A DNA stretch of 64,000 bases, from NCBI GenBank assembly GCA_025359065.1, contig JANYHM010000040.1, positions 1 through 64,000 on the forward strand. Reading direction: 5' to 3'. Shown here piece after piece: positions 8,561 to 15,861 of this stretch. The translations under genes were made by a program, and so were the position numbers. Numbering within the stretch: the stretch's first letter is position 1; each line of letters starts with the position of its first letter. Origin of the DNA: Synechococcales cyanobacterium GL140_1_metabinner_5_sub. Its GTDB lineage: Bacteria > Cyanobacteriota > Cyanobacteriia > Cyanobacteriales > Chamaesiphonaceae. The notes below the pieces were generated by a model. That model was given only the letters and a program-made list of their open reading frames with translations, was not told the DNA's origin and made no database searches.

Positions 8561-9145
8561 ATGGACTTTTCTAGCGTTCAGAACCTTGGCAGCAGCCTGC
8601 CCCTGATTTACCTCACCGCCTTCATCCTTTTGCTGGTAGGGTCTGCCGTGGTTGTCGGTAAACAAGTCCTCAAAAACCGCGTTCTAGAAAACGACCTCGG
8701 CAAACTAGAAAAAAGAGTCCTCGCTGATGACTGTACCGCCCAAGAATACTACGCTCTAGCCAGCATCTACTTAGATAAAAGACTATTTGTGCAGGCGGTT
8801 AAACTGCGGCAAAAAGTCCTGAAAAGCAAATCTGTTGATGCAGAATCTGAAGACAGTGTGATCGAAGCCGACAACTTCGCCCCTGTTCACAACGCCCTTG
8901 GCTACGCCTACGAATGACAAGAGCAATTCGACCTAGCCATCCGCAATTACAAAGAAGCCATCAAACAAGATCCCAGCTATGTCACGGCTATAAACAACTT
9001 GGGTCATGCCTATGAGCAAAAAAAACTCATGAGTCAATCCTTAGAAAGCTACGAACAAGCCCTGGCTCTTGAACCGAAAAACGAAACCGCCAACCGTCGG
9101 GTCACATCCCTGCGTCGTCGCCTAGTTACCACCACCAACAGTTAA
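8561..9145 (+). pseudogene. ycf37: Ycf37-like TPR protein interrupted by one in-frame TGA
   Basis: Read as one frame of 194 codons this is a Ycf37-like protein: an N-terminal membrane helix (LPLIYLTAFILLLVGSAVVVG, about residues 14-34), then TPR units including EYYALASIYLDKRLFVQAV, ALGYAYE-x-QEQFDLAIRNYK and INNLGHAYEQKKLMSQSLE. Ycf37 is a thylakoid protein involved in photosystem I assembly or stability. Codon 119 is TGA (8915-8917), inside the second TPR, and reading resumes in the same frame with full homology to the TAA at 9143. A single base change explains this, so it is either a recent nonsense mutation, a sequencing error or a readthrough site. Without readthrough the product is 118 aa and lacks most TPRs. 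Confidence 0.8.
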
Positions 9146-9190
9146 CGTGGTCGATCACATTTCAAAAACACAGGTTTAATCCTAATTGAC

Positions 9191-9229
9191 GAATAAATAT
9201 TTTGACCGAATCGGTCAGAATATTTATTC
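9191..9229. terminator. Long AT-rich hairpin downstream of ycf37
   Basis: GAATAAATATTTTGACCGA at 9191-9209 mirrors TCGGTCAGAATATTTATTC at 9211-9229, a 19-bp stem with one wobble pair and almost no loop. It lies 45 bp past the ycf37 stop, just before the inverted-repeat element at 9232. It could act as a bidirectional terminator or be the end of a mobile element. Confidence 0.5.
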
Positions 9230-9231
9230 TG

Positions 9232-9355
9232 ACAGCAATTCTAAATTCAAACATTCTGTGACCTAAAAGGTCGAGTGTTCATGCTAATCAATCTCCTCTA
9301 GAGGTTACGTGATGATTGGAATGACCTAAACTGGTTGTGAATTTAGAATTGCTGT
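9232..9355. mobile_element. MITE-like element, 124 bp, 18-bp terminal inverted repeats
   Basis: ACAGCAATTCTAAATTCA (9232-9249) and its exact complement (9338-9355) bound a 124-bp segment with no coding capacity. Terminal inverted repeats of this size around a short non-coding core fit a miniature inverted-repeat transposable element moved by a transposase elsewhere. A target duplication is not obvious by eye. Confidence 0.6.
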
Positions 9356-9450
9356 TATAGCGGTTCCGGCTCGAATGTGGTGTGAGTGATTGTTGCCTAG
9401 CAAGGCTTAAAGCTACTTGAATTTATTTCATCCGAGGTAGAACCGCTATA
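9356..9450. mobile_element. MITE-like element, 95 bp, 11-bp terminal inverted repeats
   Basis: TATAGCGGTTC (9356-9366) is perfectly mirrored by GAACCGCTATA (9440-9450). Pairing resumes a few bases inward (CTCG with CGAG). The flanking TA at each end would suit a TA-targeting (IS630/Tc1-like) element. It directly abuts the 124-bp element, so two small elements lie head to tail. Confidence 0.6.
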
Positions 9451-9638
9451 TCATGCAATGATTTGGTGAATGAGATAAAATTTAACCCTAACACTCATTC
9501 TTAAATACTGTTGATCATTAATCAAAGTTCGATCACAGATACATAGAAACATTTGTGAATTTTGCTCTACTGGCAGAACCTCAATACAACTGGCGATGAA
9601 TCTATCAATAGTTATAGTTATGATGAGTCTAATTGAGA
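9451..9638. other. Non-coding gap before the accessory operon
   Basis: AT-rich sequence between the MITE-like pair and the stop of the 187-aa gene. I see no ORF, tRNA or clear terminator in it. HIP1 cores are absent, as in the rest of the island. Confidence 0.5.
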
Positions 9639-10202
9639 TTAATTATCCTTCGAATTTTCGGATACTTGAGATTTCCCATATTTTTCAATCCACTCATTAG
9701 CTTTCTTTATATGTTTTTCACCACTTACTTCACCAACATATTTTTTTACTATACTCAGCATACTTGTCTCAGTTTTTGAATCTGAAATTTTTGGGAATCG
9801 TCTAATTTCTCCATTACAACGTAAGAATAATTCGATTGAGGTAATTATATTTGTTGATTCAACATCAAGTAACTCATGATGAAGATTCCCAACAGAAGGC
9901 AATGGAAATTGAGAGTTGGGGACATGGACAATATTAATCGGTGAGTTTTCAAAGCAGCATTTGTTAAGCCCAATAAATTCTACTCTGTCAAGACTTCCTT
10001 TGCACAACACAAAACCAAGTGCAATTTTTTCTAATTCCTCATTATTCGATGACTTCCATATTGAGGGAAATCCTTTTCCTGTTGTCATATGACTTAGGTA
10101 TGCGCTCTTTTCAACATCAGGGGGGAAAGATTTTATATCTTTCCCCTTTCTCCAGATATCTGAACTTTTACTCAGGCTTCGATAATAAAGAAACTGCTCC
10201 AC
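9639..10202 (-). CDS. Unknown protein, third gene of the TIGR04255-type operon
   Basis: 187 aa, not recognised. The start is a GTG at 10202, three bases after the stop of the preceding gene, so it is translationally tied to it. The body looks like a mixed alpha/beta fold with an NxPINIVHVPNSQFPLPSVGNLHHELLD-like central part, a pair of adjacent cysteines (NKCCFE) and a Lys/Glu-rich helical tail (HIKKANEWIEKYGK). There is no signal peptide or membrane segment. Its only clue to function is its fixed position behind the TIGR04255-type gene and the HEAT-like gene. Confidence 0.7.
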   Translation of the reverse strand: MEQFLYYRSLSKSSDIWRKGKDIKSFPPDVEKSAYLSHMTTGKGFPSIWKSSNNEELEKIALGFVLCKGSLDRVEFIGLNKCCFENSPINIVHVPNSQFPLPSVGNLHHELLDVESTNIITSIELFLRCNGEIRRFPKISDSKTETSMLSIVKKYVGEVSGEKHIKKANEWIEKYGKSQVSENSKDN

Positions 10203-10205
10203 AAA

Positions 10206-10781
10206 TTAAAGGGACTCCAAATAATCGAGGACGTATCCAGGCTCTTCATTTTTTAGCAAGTCATTTGCTTCTTCTAATAATAAACCCGCAATAGAAACTA
10301 TCCCCAATCCAGCCGCAATAACATCTAAAGCTGCATATCTCAGACTAGTGGATGAGGACTTTAATAAATTTCGGACGATGAGTTGTATGTCATCAGAGTA
10401 TGCAGAATTTTCAATTAGTGCCTCTAAAAGACTTGCTAATGCTACTAAAATCAATTGAGCTGATTTCTCGCTCTGGGCAATAAGTTGCTTGTTGCAATTA
10501 AAAATTCCTTTAAGTAGATTCATTTCTTGTTCCGATAAAGCAGTATTACCTTTGAGTAAGTCATCTCTCAGATCTTCTACTCTTCTTTCCAATTGAGCAA
10601 CATCAGAGCTTGCAAGAAGATATTGAATTTCAGTACGCTCTTGATACTTTATTTGTGCTTCAACTTGTTTGTATTCATCGCTTTCACCTCTACTGGAGCT
10701 TATAGTAACTCTATAGATACCTGATTTTGTGGCTGTCCGAATAGGACTTTGCACAGTAGTTAAACGCTCTGAGACAGTCAT
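10206..10781 (-). CDS. Unknown helical protein, second gene of the TIGR04255-type operon
   Basis: 191 aa, not recognised. After a basic, Ser/Thr-rich N-terminus, residues 35-95 are charged and likely coiled-coil (QLERRVEDLRDDLLKGNTAL). The second half is hydrophobic-helical (LILVALASLLEALIEN, then LRYAALDVIAAGLGIVSIAG) and could be HEAT-like repeats or a weakly membrane-inserting hairpin. The ATG at 10781 overlaps the upstream stop in ATGA, so translation is coupled to the 254-aa gene. It is AT-rich and HIP1-free like its neighbours. Confidence 0.7.
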   Translation of the reverse strand: MTVSERLTTVQSPIRTATKSGIYRVTISSSRGESDEYKQVEAQIKYQERTEIQYLLASSDVAQLERRVEDLRDDLLKGNTALSEQEMNLLKGIFNCNKQLIAQSEKSAQLILVALASLLEALIENSAYSDDIQLIVRNLLKSSSTSLRYAALDVIAAGLGIVSIAGLLLEEANDLLKNEEPGYVLDYLESL

Positions 10782-11542
10782 TTTAAAAGCTCCTGTGTTT
10801 TTTCAGTGATACCATTTAAGAATATATCATTTTTGAATGGTCGTAAGTTGTTGATAAAAATGGATTTGATGGAAATGTCTTGAGTGTCAAGATTTACATC
10901 CTGAAAGACCTCGATATCAAAAATCAAAGGGACATATTTTTGACCATCTTTTGACTCCATGTTTCCAATTGTTTGATTCACTATTGCCATAGAAGGTTTA
11001 TACCTTTCAGATGAAAGGGATATCTGCATGAAGTATCCAGAAATCGACATTGATAAGTCATCAGAAACTTCGGGAAATATTTTTATGTAGTCTTGCAGTT
11101 TCAATGGATTACCGTTGAAGGGTATTGATATTGAGTTTAGATAGCGCAACCCAAGACGCTTGACTCGACTAGCTGAGGTTACCTCCACATAATCAGCAAA
11201 AAATTCACTTGCTTCTTTATGGAAAGATTCCCATGTTTCATAGGGACACAATTTGCTAAAAGAGAAATTATCTACGTCAGATTGAATAACTTTTGTACTA
11301 TCATCAGAAGTTAAACGATGACCTTGCAGAACATTACTGATGGAAGAATTTATATTGTGTGGATCGTCAGTACGGAAAGATATTTCATTCTTGAGAAACC
11401 TTCGCTCTTCTCCATTGAAGGTAGGAAAATTTTCAGTGATGTAGCTAGCATATTCATTCAACTTCTCATAGTCAAACTCACCTTCACGTTCTACAACGAC
11501 ATGAAGTATGGCTTCAACAATTGGCGGCTTAGAGAGTTTCAT
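10778..11542 (-). CDS. TIGR04255-type protein, first gene of the operon
   Basis: 254 aa. The start MKLSKPPIVEAILHVVVE, the central VKRLGLRYLNSISIP, and the end in which a late hydrophobic stretch leads to an NGITEKTQELL helix match, from memory, TIGR04255, described as a sporadically distributed family of unknown function. Members usually begin with pPivEaivei and finish with a helix of the form F-x-x-xT-x-K-x-x. There is no membrane segment or known catalytic motif. It is the first gene of a tightly packed three-gene minus-strand operon whose DNA is more AT-rich than its surroundings. The patchy distribution and island setting suggest horizontal transfer and perhaps a defence or conflict role, which is inference. 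Confidence 0.7.
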   Translation of the reverse strand: MKLSKPPIVEAILHVVVEREGEFDYEKLNEYASYITENFPTFNGEERRFLKNEISFRTDDPHNINSSISNVLQGHRLTSDDSTKVIQSDVDNFSFSKLCPYETWESFHKEASEFFADYVEVTSASRVKRLGLRYLNSISIPFNGNPLKLQDYIKIFPEVSDDLSMSISGYFMQISLSSERYKPSMAIVNQTIGNMESKDGQKYVPLIFDIEVFQDVNLDTQDISIKSIFINNLRPFKNDIFLNGITEKTQELLK

Positions 11543-12258
11543 TACTTATTTACTGGAAAAGCATCTAAATTTATACATACTAAACACCTTAACAATTAAG
11601 ATAAAGCTTACAGCAGTTTTTGTCAACAGTACATTCATATTGGAGGCTTTTATCCAAGAAAAGCATAGAACACTTCAAACATGTCACCAGAAAATTAGAT
11701 TTATGGATCAAGATAAGGTATTTTACTGTTCACACAAGCATATTTTTCACCTATCTAACTGCTTTGAGCCTCAACCTTAACACACAGCCTGGATAAATGG
11801 AAAGCGATCAATGTATAACTGAGTGTCCAAGAGGTTACCTACTCAATGTTCCCATTTTAGTTCACGGAAGTGTCATGCGACAAAGCAATCCTTTTGCGTA
11901 GCGTTAATTATTTGTATCTTTGTTGTTTATGGCGGAGTTGGAGTTCTTGATTGCCGCTTGGTTGTATATCTCGATCATATCTCTTCGCTTCAGTCTTTGA
12001 CATCATTGGCCTCCGATCAATACAATATTTCATACAGCGGGTGGGAATGCCGACTAACAACACTCCTTACCGGAACCCCATACATTACGTTTTCAAAGCA
12101 CTATCTTGTTTCGCTTTTCTTGCCAGAAAACCCGACAGGCACAAGTTTCTGGATACTTGCAGTGTGTATTACCGCCACCTTGTCTATGTATTGTTTAACC
12201 CCATTCCCTTTATCAAAAACTGCTACCGCACTCTAATCAGATCAATTCGGAGATTTAG
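11543..12258. other. Gap of about 700 bp between the island operon and the exporter
   Basis: AT-rich stretch between divergent transcription units. It should contain the promoter of the TIGR04255-type operon at its left end and that of the exporter at its right. Several overlapping open frames exist (from 11508, 11823 and 11951), but only the 11823 frame looks even slightly like a protein. I see no tRNA, transposase remains or terminator. Confidence 0.45.
11823..12236 (+). CDS. Doubtful small membrane protein upstream of the exporter
   Basis: 137 codons from a GTG. Two hydrophobic stretches are seen: FCVALIICIFVVYGGVGVL near residue 25 and SFWILAVCITATLSMYCL near residue 110. It ends 22 bp before the exporter gene, which could mean co-transcription. 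Against it: the start is weak, a second frame of 125 codons overlaps it, and the composition (many Cys, Ser and Thr) is not typical of the region's real genes. Treat it as a hypothesis; it may be chance. Confidence 0.22.
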   Translation: MSKRLPTQCSHFSSRKCHATKQSFCVALIICIFVVYGGVGVLDCRLVVYLDHISSLQSLTSLASDQYNISYSGWECRLTTLLTGTPYITFSKHYLVSLFLPENPTGTSFWILAVCITATLSMYCLTPFPLSKTATAL

Positions 12259-13878
12259 ATGGAAATTCTTTGGTTACTGCTCAAAGCATCTTGGCGCGGT
12301 ATGGCAGCAGCGATCGGCATGGGTCTGATCAGTGGAGCCAGCAGCGCTGCTTTAATTGCCCTTGTCAGCCGCGCCACCAGCGGTATTGCTGCCGATATGC
12401 TATGGCCATTTGTAGGCTTGGCGATCGTTTCTTTAGTTACCGGATTGGGTTCACAGTTCATGCTGATTCAGCTTGCCCAAGACTCCATTCACGATTTGCG
12501 CATGAGCTTGAGCGCCAGGATTCTGGCTGCGCCTTTAGCCAAAATTGAAGAGCTAGGAGCCAGTAAGCTCTTGGCGACTCTGACTGACGATGTGGCCATG
12601 TTATCCAATACTATTGCCGTAATTCCTTTTTTGTGTATTGACTTAGCAATTATTGGTAGTTGCTTAACCTATCTCGCGGTGCTGTCTGGTGCGGTATTTT
12701 TGGTAACAATTGTGCTGATGATTATTAGCATTGTGATTGTGCAAATTGCGATCGCCAAGGCTAACAATCTTTTTTATGGAGCGCGAGAAGAAAACGATCG
12801 ACTGCTGAAGCATTTTCAGGCAATCACCGACGGCATCAAAGAACTCAAACTCAATCGCTTACGCCAAAATGACTTTTTAAATAACGAGCTACAGATCAGC
12901 GCTGATATTTCCCGCACTCGCAATATCAAAGGGTTAAGGATCTTTGCCCTAACCGCGATCGTCGGTCAGGTAATTTTCTTCGGAATTTTAGGCGTGTTGA
13001 TTTTTGGTTCAAAAGACTGGTTGACTTTAAATTCCACCACTCTAAGCGCCTATGTGCTGACTTTGACTTATTTGATGACTCCCTTGCAAAATATGGTGCA
13101 ACGTCTACCCATGCTGGTAAGAGCCAATGTGGCGATCAAAAAAGTTGAGAGTATGGGGTTATCTCTGGCCGAAAGTAGCGAAATACCGCTGGCAGAACAT
13201 GCTGCCCTACCCCACCAACTCGAAGTGCAATCTCTAGAACTGTCCCAAATTAATCATAGTTATAAAGGCAGCGACGGATCATTCTATTTAGGAGAAATTG
13301 ATCTGAAGTTTACAGCAAATGAATTGGTATTTATTGTCGGCGGTAATGGCAGCGGTAAATCTACTTTAGCTAAGATTCTTACTGGCTTATATGCTCCGGA
13401 AACTGGTGAGGTTAAGCTGAATAGTCAAAGCATCAACAATGCTAATCGAGACTGGTACCGACAGCATTTTGCCGTAGTATTTGTAGATTTTTACTTGTTT
13501 GAAAAGCTGTTGGGCTTGAACCCGGCCACCGTGGATGCCGAAGCCAACAAGTATTTAGAGCTATTGCAGATTGCCCACAAAGTGCAAATCAAAGATAGTT
13601 ACTTATCTACAGTAGATTTATCTCAAGGGCAGCGGAAGCGGTTGGCGCTACTAACGGCTTATTTGGACGATCGACCAATTTATTTGTTCGATGAGTGGGC
13701 AGCAGACCAAGACCCAGTATTCAGAGATATTTTTTATCGGGAGCTATTGCCAGCGCTCAAACGCCGGGGCAAAATGATTTTTGCCATTAGCCACGACGAT
13801 CGCTATTTCCACTTGGCCGATCGAGTAATTAAGCTAGATTATGGCCAAGTAGAAAGAGATTATGTTCCCAGTAATTAG
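12259..13878 (+). CDS. PvdE/SyrD/YojI-type peptide or siderophore ABC exporter
   Basis: 539 aa, half-transporter with six membrane helices in residues 1-290 and a C-terminal ATPase. Walker A is GGNGSGKST (about residue 363), the signature is LSQGQRKRLAL in place of LSGGQ, and Walker B is IYLFDEWAADQDP, where the usual DEAT/DEPT is replaced by DEWA, as in the cyclic-peptide exporter family (PvdE, SyrD, YojI). These export peptides or peptide siderophore precursors across the inner membrane as homodimers. A GGAG ribosome site precedes the ATG at 12259. No peptide synthetase or recognisable precursor is beside it, so the cargo is unknown. Confidence 0.88.
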   Translation: MEILWLLLKASWRGMAAAIGMGLISGASSAALIALVSRATSGIAADMLWPFVGLAIVSLVTGLGSQFMLIQLAQDSIHDLRMSLSARILAAPLAKIEELGASKLLATLTDDVAMLSNTIAVIPFLCIDLAIIGSCLTYLAVLSGAVFLVTIVLMIISIVIVQIAIAKANNLFYGAREENDRLLKHFQAITDGIKELKLNRLRQNDFLNNELQISADISRTRNIKGLRIFALTAIVGQVIFFGILGVLIFGSKDWLTLNSTTLSAYVLTLTYLMTPLQNMVQRLPMLVRANVAIKKVESMGLSLAESSEIPLAEHAALPHQLEVQSLELSQINHSYKGSDGSFYLGEIDLKFTANELVFIVGGNGSGKSTLAKILTGLYAPETGEVKLNSQSINNANRDWYRQHFAVVFVDFYLFEKLLGLNPATVDAEANKYLELLQIAHKVQIKDSYLSTVDLSQGQRKRLALLTAYLDDRPIYLFDEWAADQDPVFRDIFYRELLPALKRRGKMIFAISHDDRYFHLADRVIKLDYGQVERDYVPSN

Positions 13879-13910
13879 TAGACACAGAATACTTTATGCC
13901 ACCTGAGAGT

Positions 13911-13942
13911 TGTTGGGTATTTCGTGCTAAGCTTACCCAACA
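13911..13942. repeat. Short hairpin repeat between exporter and tautomerase genes
   Basis: TGTTGGGTA (13911-13919) is perfectly mirrored by TACCCAACA (13934-13942), with a 14-nt loop. It resembles a widespread cyanobacterial dispersed repeat of the form GTTGGGTTTCGTT...AACCCAAC (recalled). It could also stabilise or end the exporter transcript; no T-run follows. Confidence 0.45.
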
Positions 13943-13963
13943 TTAAAATCAGGAGCAATAGTT

Positions 13964-14350
13964 ATGGTGCAAACTAAGATTTATGGTTTGAGAGAAAGTC
14001 TGGAGCCAATTAAGCTGCAACTGTCTGAAATGATTAATTCTTGTGTAGTAGAGGCTCTGGTATATCCACCAGAAAAGCGCTGCCATCGATTTTTTCTGCT
14101 GGATAAGACCGATTTCTTTTATCCGGCTGGTCGTACCGATCGCTACACAATTGTTGAATTCAGTATGATCGAAGGCCGCACGGTGGCAGCGAAAAAACAA
14201 TTAATCCGATTGATGTTTGAGCGCGCTCAAAGCTTAGGTATTTCCACCCAAGATCTAGAAATGACTATTTTTGAAAATCCCAAACACAACTGGGGTTTTC
14301 GGGGTCTACCTGGAGATGAACATAATCTGAACTATAAAATTGAAGTGTGA
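13964..14350 (+). CDS. Tautomerase-superfamily protein (Tautomerase_2 type)
   Basis: 128 aa. The sequence follows the Tautomerase_2 pattern throughout: KIYGLRESLEPIKLQLSEMI at the start, PPEKRCHRFFLLDKTDFFYP, RYTIVEFSMIEGRT, the helix KKQLIRLMFERAQSLGIS, and the conserved end NWGFRGLPGDEHNLNYKIEV. These are 4-oxalocrotonate tautomerase relatives that usually use an N-terminal proline as catalytic base. Here the residue after Met is Val (MVQTKIY), so the classical Pro-1 chemistry is not possible and the true reaction is unknown. It lies 85 bp after the exporter on the same strand. Confidence 0.8.
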   Translation: MVQTKIYGLRESLEPIKLQLSEMINSCVVEALVYPPEKRCHRFFLLDKTDFFYPAGRTDRYTIVEFSMIEGRTVAAKKQLIRLMFERAQSLGISTQDLEMTIFENPKHNWGFRGLPGDEHNLNYKIEV

Positions 14351-14362
14351 GATGCTTTAAAC

Positions 14363-15616
14363 TCATCTTTGAAGCTTCTCTATATTAGACAGGGCATAAG
14401 AATCTTTGTTGTGACCTAGACAAAAGCCGATCGATTGCTCTATGGTCTGATTGCCCCAAATCAGAAATAACAATATAGCTATAGATGCCAGAACAGCGCC
14501 AATCTCAAACACCCCATGGTATCCTACCCGAAAAATTATCGATCCGAACAATGGCGAAGCGATCGCAATGCCTAAGTCTAGTCCTGCGGTGCAGGTAGAC
14601 AATACTTGACCACGATGCTCCGGTATAGATCGATCGGATAATAAAGCAATCACCATCGGAATTAAAGTACCTGTTCCTAAGCCTTCAAAGATTGCGCCAG
14701 CAATAAAAATAATAGTACTGCCGCCCTTGGCGATGCAGCACACACCAACCGTATAACAACACAAGCTACCGGCGATAAAAATACCTCGTCCATAGCGATC
14801 AGATCGACTGCCAATAACAGTCCTGGCGCTAAAGCTGGCCATGGCTGCTATGGTATAAAACAAGCCTGGATTGAGGTTAACATGGCTAGCTTGAATATAG
14901 AGCGGCATGAAAGTATGTAAAGCTCCAAACGGAAAGCCAATCAGTAGTAGCACCGCAGCCGGAATGCTTAAAGCAGGGTTAGTCAGAATTTTTCGGACGG
15001 AGGTTGTCGGCTGATTTTTACTGTGGGGGTCTGGAGAGATTGGTGGTGTAGCTGCTAGCTGATTGGCTCCGAGGTATGAAAGCAAACCAAAAATTATGGA
15101 AATCCAAAAAATAGCGCTGTACAAACCGGCTACTTGCAAATAGCCGCCGATCGCTGGCCCCAGAGCAACGCCGACAGGATGGGCGAGGCTCATGTAGCCA
15201 ATAATTGCTCCACGCCTTTCGATCGGTGAGATATCTACTACTAAAGCGCTATACGCTGTAGTAAAAGCCGCGATACTGACTCCATGAAAAGCCCGAATTA
15301 GCATGAGCAGCGGAACTGAAGTGACTGTTAAGTAGCCCAGTGGGGCGATAGCTGCAACAATCGTCCCAATAATTAGCACCAGCTTGCGACCGCGAGTATC
15401 AGACAATTTCCCGAGTGGTGAACGAGCGGCTAAGAGACCGATCGCAAAAGATCCCATAATCCAGCCCAGATGTTGTTGGCTAATGCCAATTTTGTCAATG
15501 TAGGCTGGTAGAGTGGGCAACAAAATTGCGAGGCTCATCCAAAACAATAAGCCGGTGATAAACAATATCACCAAGCTACGCCGCTGCTTTGGCTCTAGTC
15601 GATCGACAGTGCTCAT
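14363..15616 (-). CDS. MFS transporter
   Basis: 417 aa, twelve predicted membrane helices. The MFS signature after helix 2 is present (GLLAARSPLGKLSDTRGRK, about residues 57-75), and a matching loop occurs in the second half (RTVIGSRSDRYGRG). The type resembles the drug:H+ antiporter-1 / YfcJ-like subfamilies, but substrate cannot be read from sequence. Convergent with the tautomerase gene (12 bp between stops). The 39-bp gene scrap at 15624 and tRNA-Met lie just upstream, so its promoter must be squeezed into or beyond that region. Confidence 0.85.
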   Translation of the reverse strand: MSTVDRLEPKQRRSLVILFITGLLFWMSLAILLPTLPAYIDKIGISQQHLGWIMGSFAIGLLAARSPLGKLSDTRGRKLVLIIGTIVAAIAPLGYLTVTSVPLLMLIRAFHGVSIAAFTTAYSALVVDISPIERRGAIIGYMSLAHPVGVALGPAIGGYLQVAGLYSAIFWISIIFGLLSYLGANQLAATPPISPDPHSKNQPTTSVRKILTNPALSIPAAVLLLIGFPFGALHTFMPLYIQASHVNLNPGLFYTIAAMASFSARTVIGSRSDRYGRGIFIAGSLCCYTVGVCCIAKGGSTIIFIAGAIFEGLGTGTLIPMVIALLSDRSIPEHRGQVLSTCTAGLDLGIAIASPLFGSIIFRVGYHGVFEIGAVLASIAILLFLIWGNQTIEQSIGFCLGHNKDSYALSNIEKLQR

Positions 15617-15623
15617 AATTTCT

Positions 15624-15662
15624 AGCCAAGCTGGCTACTAATGTTCTCAGTTCTTCATCGGT
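15624..15662 (-). pseudogene. Scrap of a small coiled-coil gene (paralogue of the 29126-29491 gene)
   Basis: These 39 bases match 29450-29488 with a single mismatch. Read on the minus strand they give TDEELRTLVASLA, the N-terminus of the 121-aa coiled-coil protein at 29126-29491 (TDKELRTLVASLA). No other part of that gene is present. The scrap lies about 70 bp beyond the 3' end of tRNA-Met, just as its full-length sibling lies beyond the 3' end of tRNA-Val. Confidence 0.75.
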
Positions 15663-15704
15663 TGTTGGAAAACTTGACTACTACAGTTCCAGCAGAGAAA
15701 TGCG

Positions 15705-15729
15705 AAAACCCTACACGAAGCAGGGTTTT
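15705..15729 (-). terminator. Hairpin after tRNA-Met
   Basis: AAAACCCT (15705-15712) pairs with AGGGTTTT (15722-15729), separated by nine bases. Read on the minus strand the descending arm ends in TTTT, six bases past the tRNA 3' end, consistent with an intrinsic terminator. Confidence 0.6.
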
Positions 15730-15734
15730 GATAA

Positions 15735-15807
15735 TGGCTCGAGGCAGACTTGAACTGCCGACCGAAGGCTTATGAGTCCTTAGCTCTACCGACTGAGCTA
15801 TCGAGCC
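15735..15807 (-). tRNA. tRNA-Met (CAT anticodon, probably elongator)
   Basis: On the minus strand the 73 nt fold as a cloverleaf: a 7-bp acceptor stem GGCTCGA/TCGAGCC with discriminator A, D-arm GCTC...GAGC, anticodon stem AAGGA/GCCTT with loop CTCATAA (anticodon CAT), a 5-nt variable region and T-arm GGCAG TTCAAGT CTGCC. The innermost anticodon pair is an A-G mismatch. CCA is not encoded. A CAT anticodon is also used by initiator tRNA and by tRNA-Ile with lysidine; the fully paired first acceptor pair argues against initiator, while tRNA-Ile(k2C) is not excluded. Confidence 0.9.
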
Positions 15808-15861
15808 AAACAAAGCGAACTTCATATTAGCACGACCAGCCCAGATTTGGCTACAAAAAAC

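Noticed and set aside
8915-8917. TGA as a selenocysteine codon in ycf37
   Set aside because: Ycf37 proteins are not selenoproteins, no bacterial SECIS-like stem is evident directly after the codon, and the aligned residue is not Cys.
11318-11780. Two plus-strand open frames (11318-11599 and 11508-11780)
   Set aside because: The first is antisense to the TIGR04255-type gene; both are low-complexity, have no homology feel and no ribosome site.
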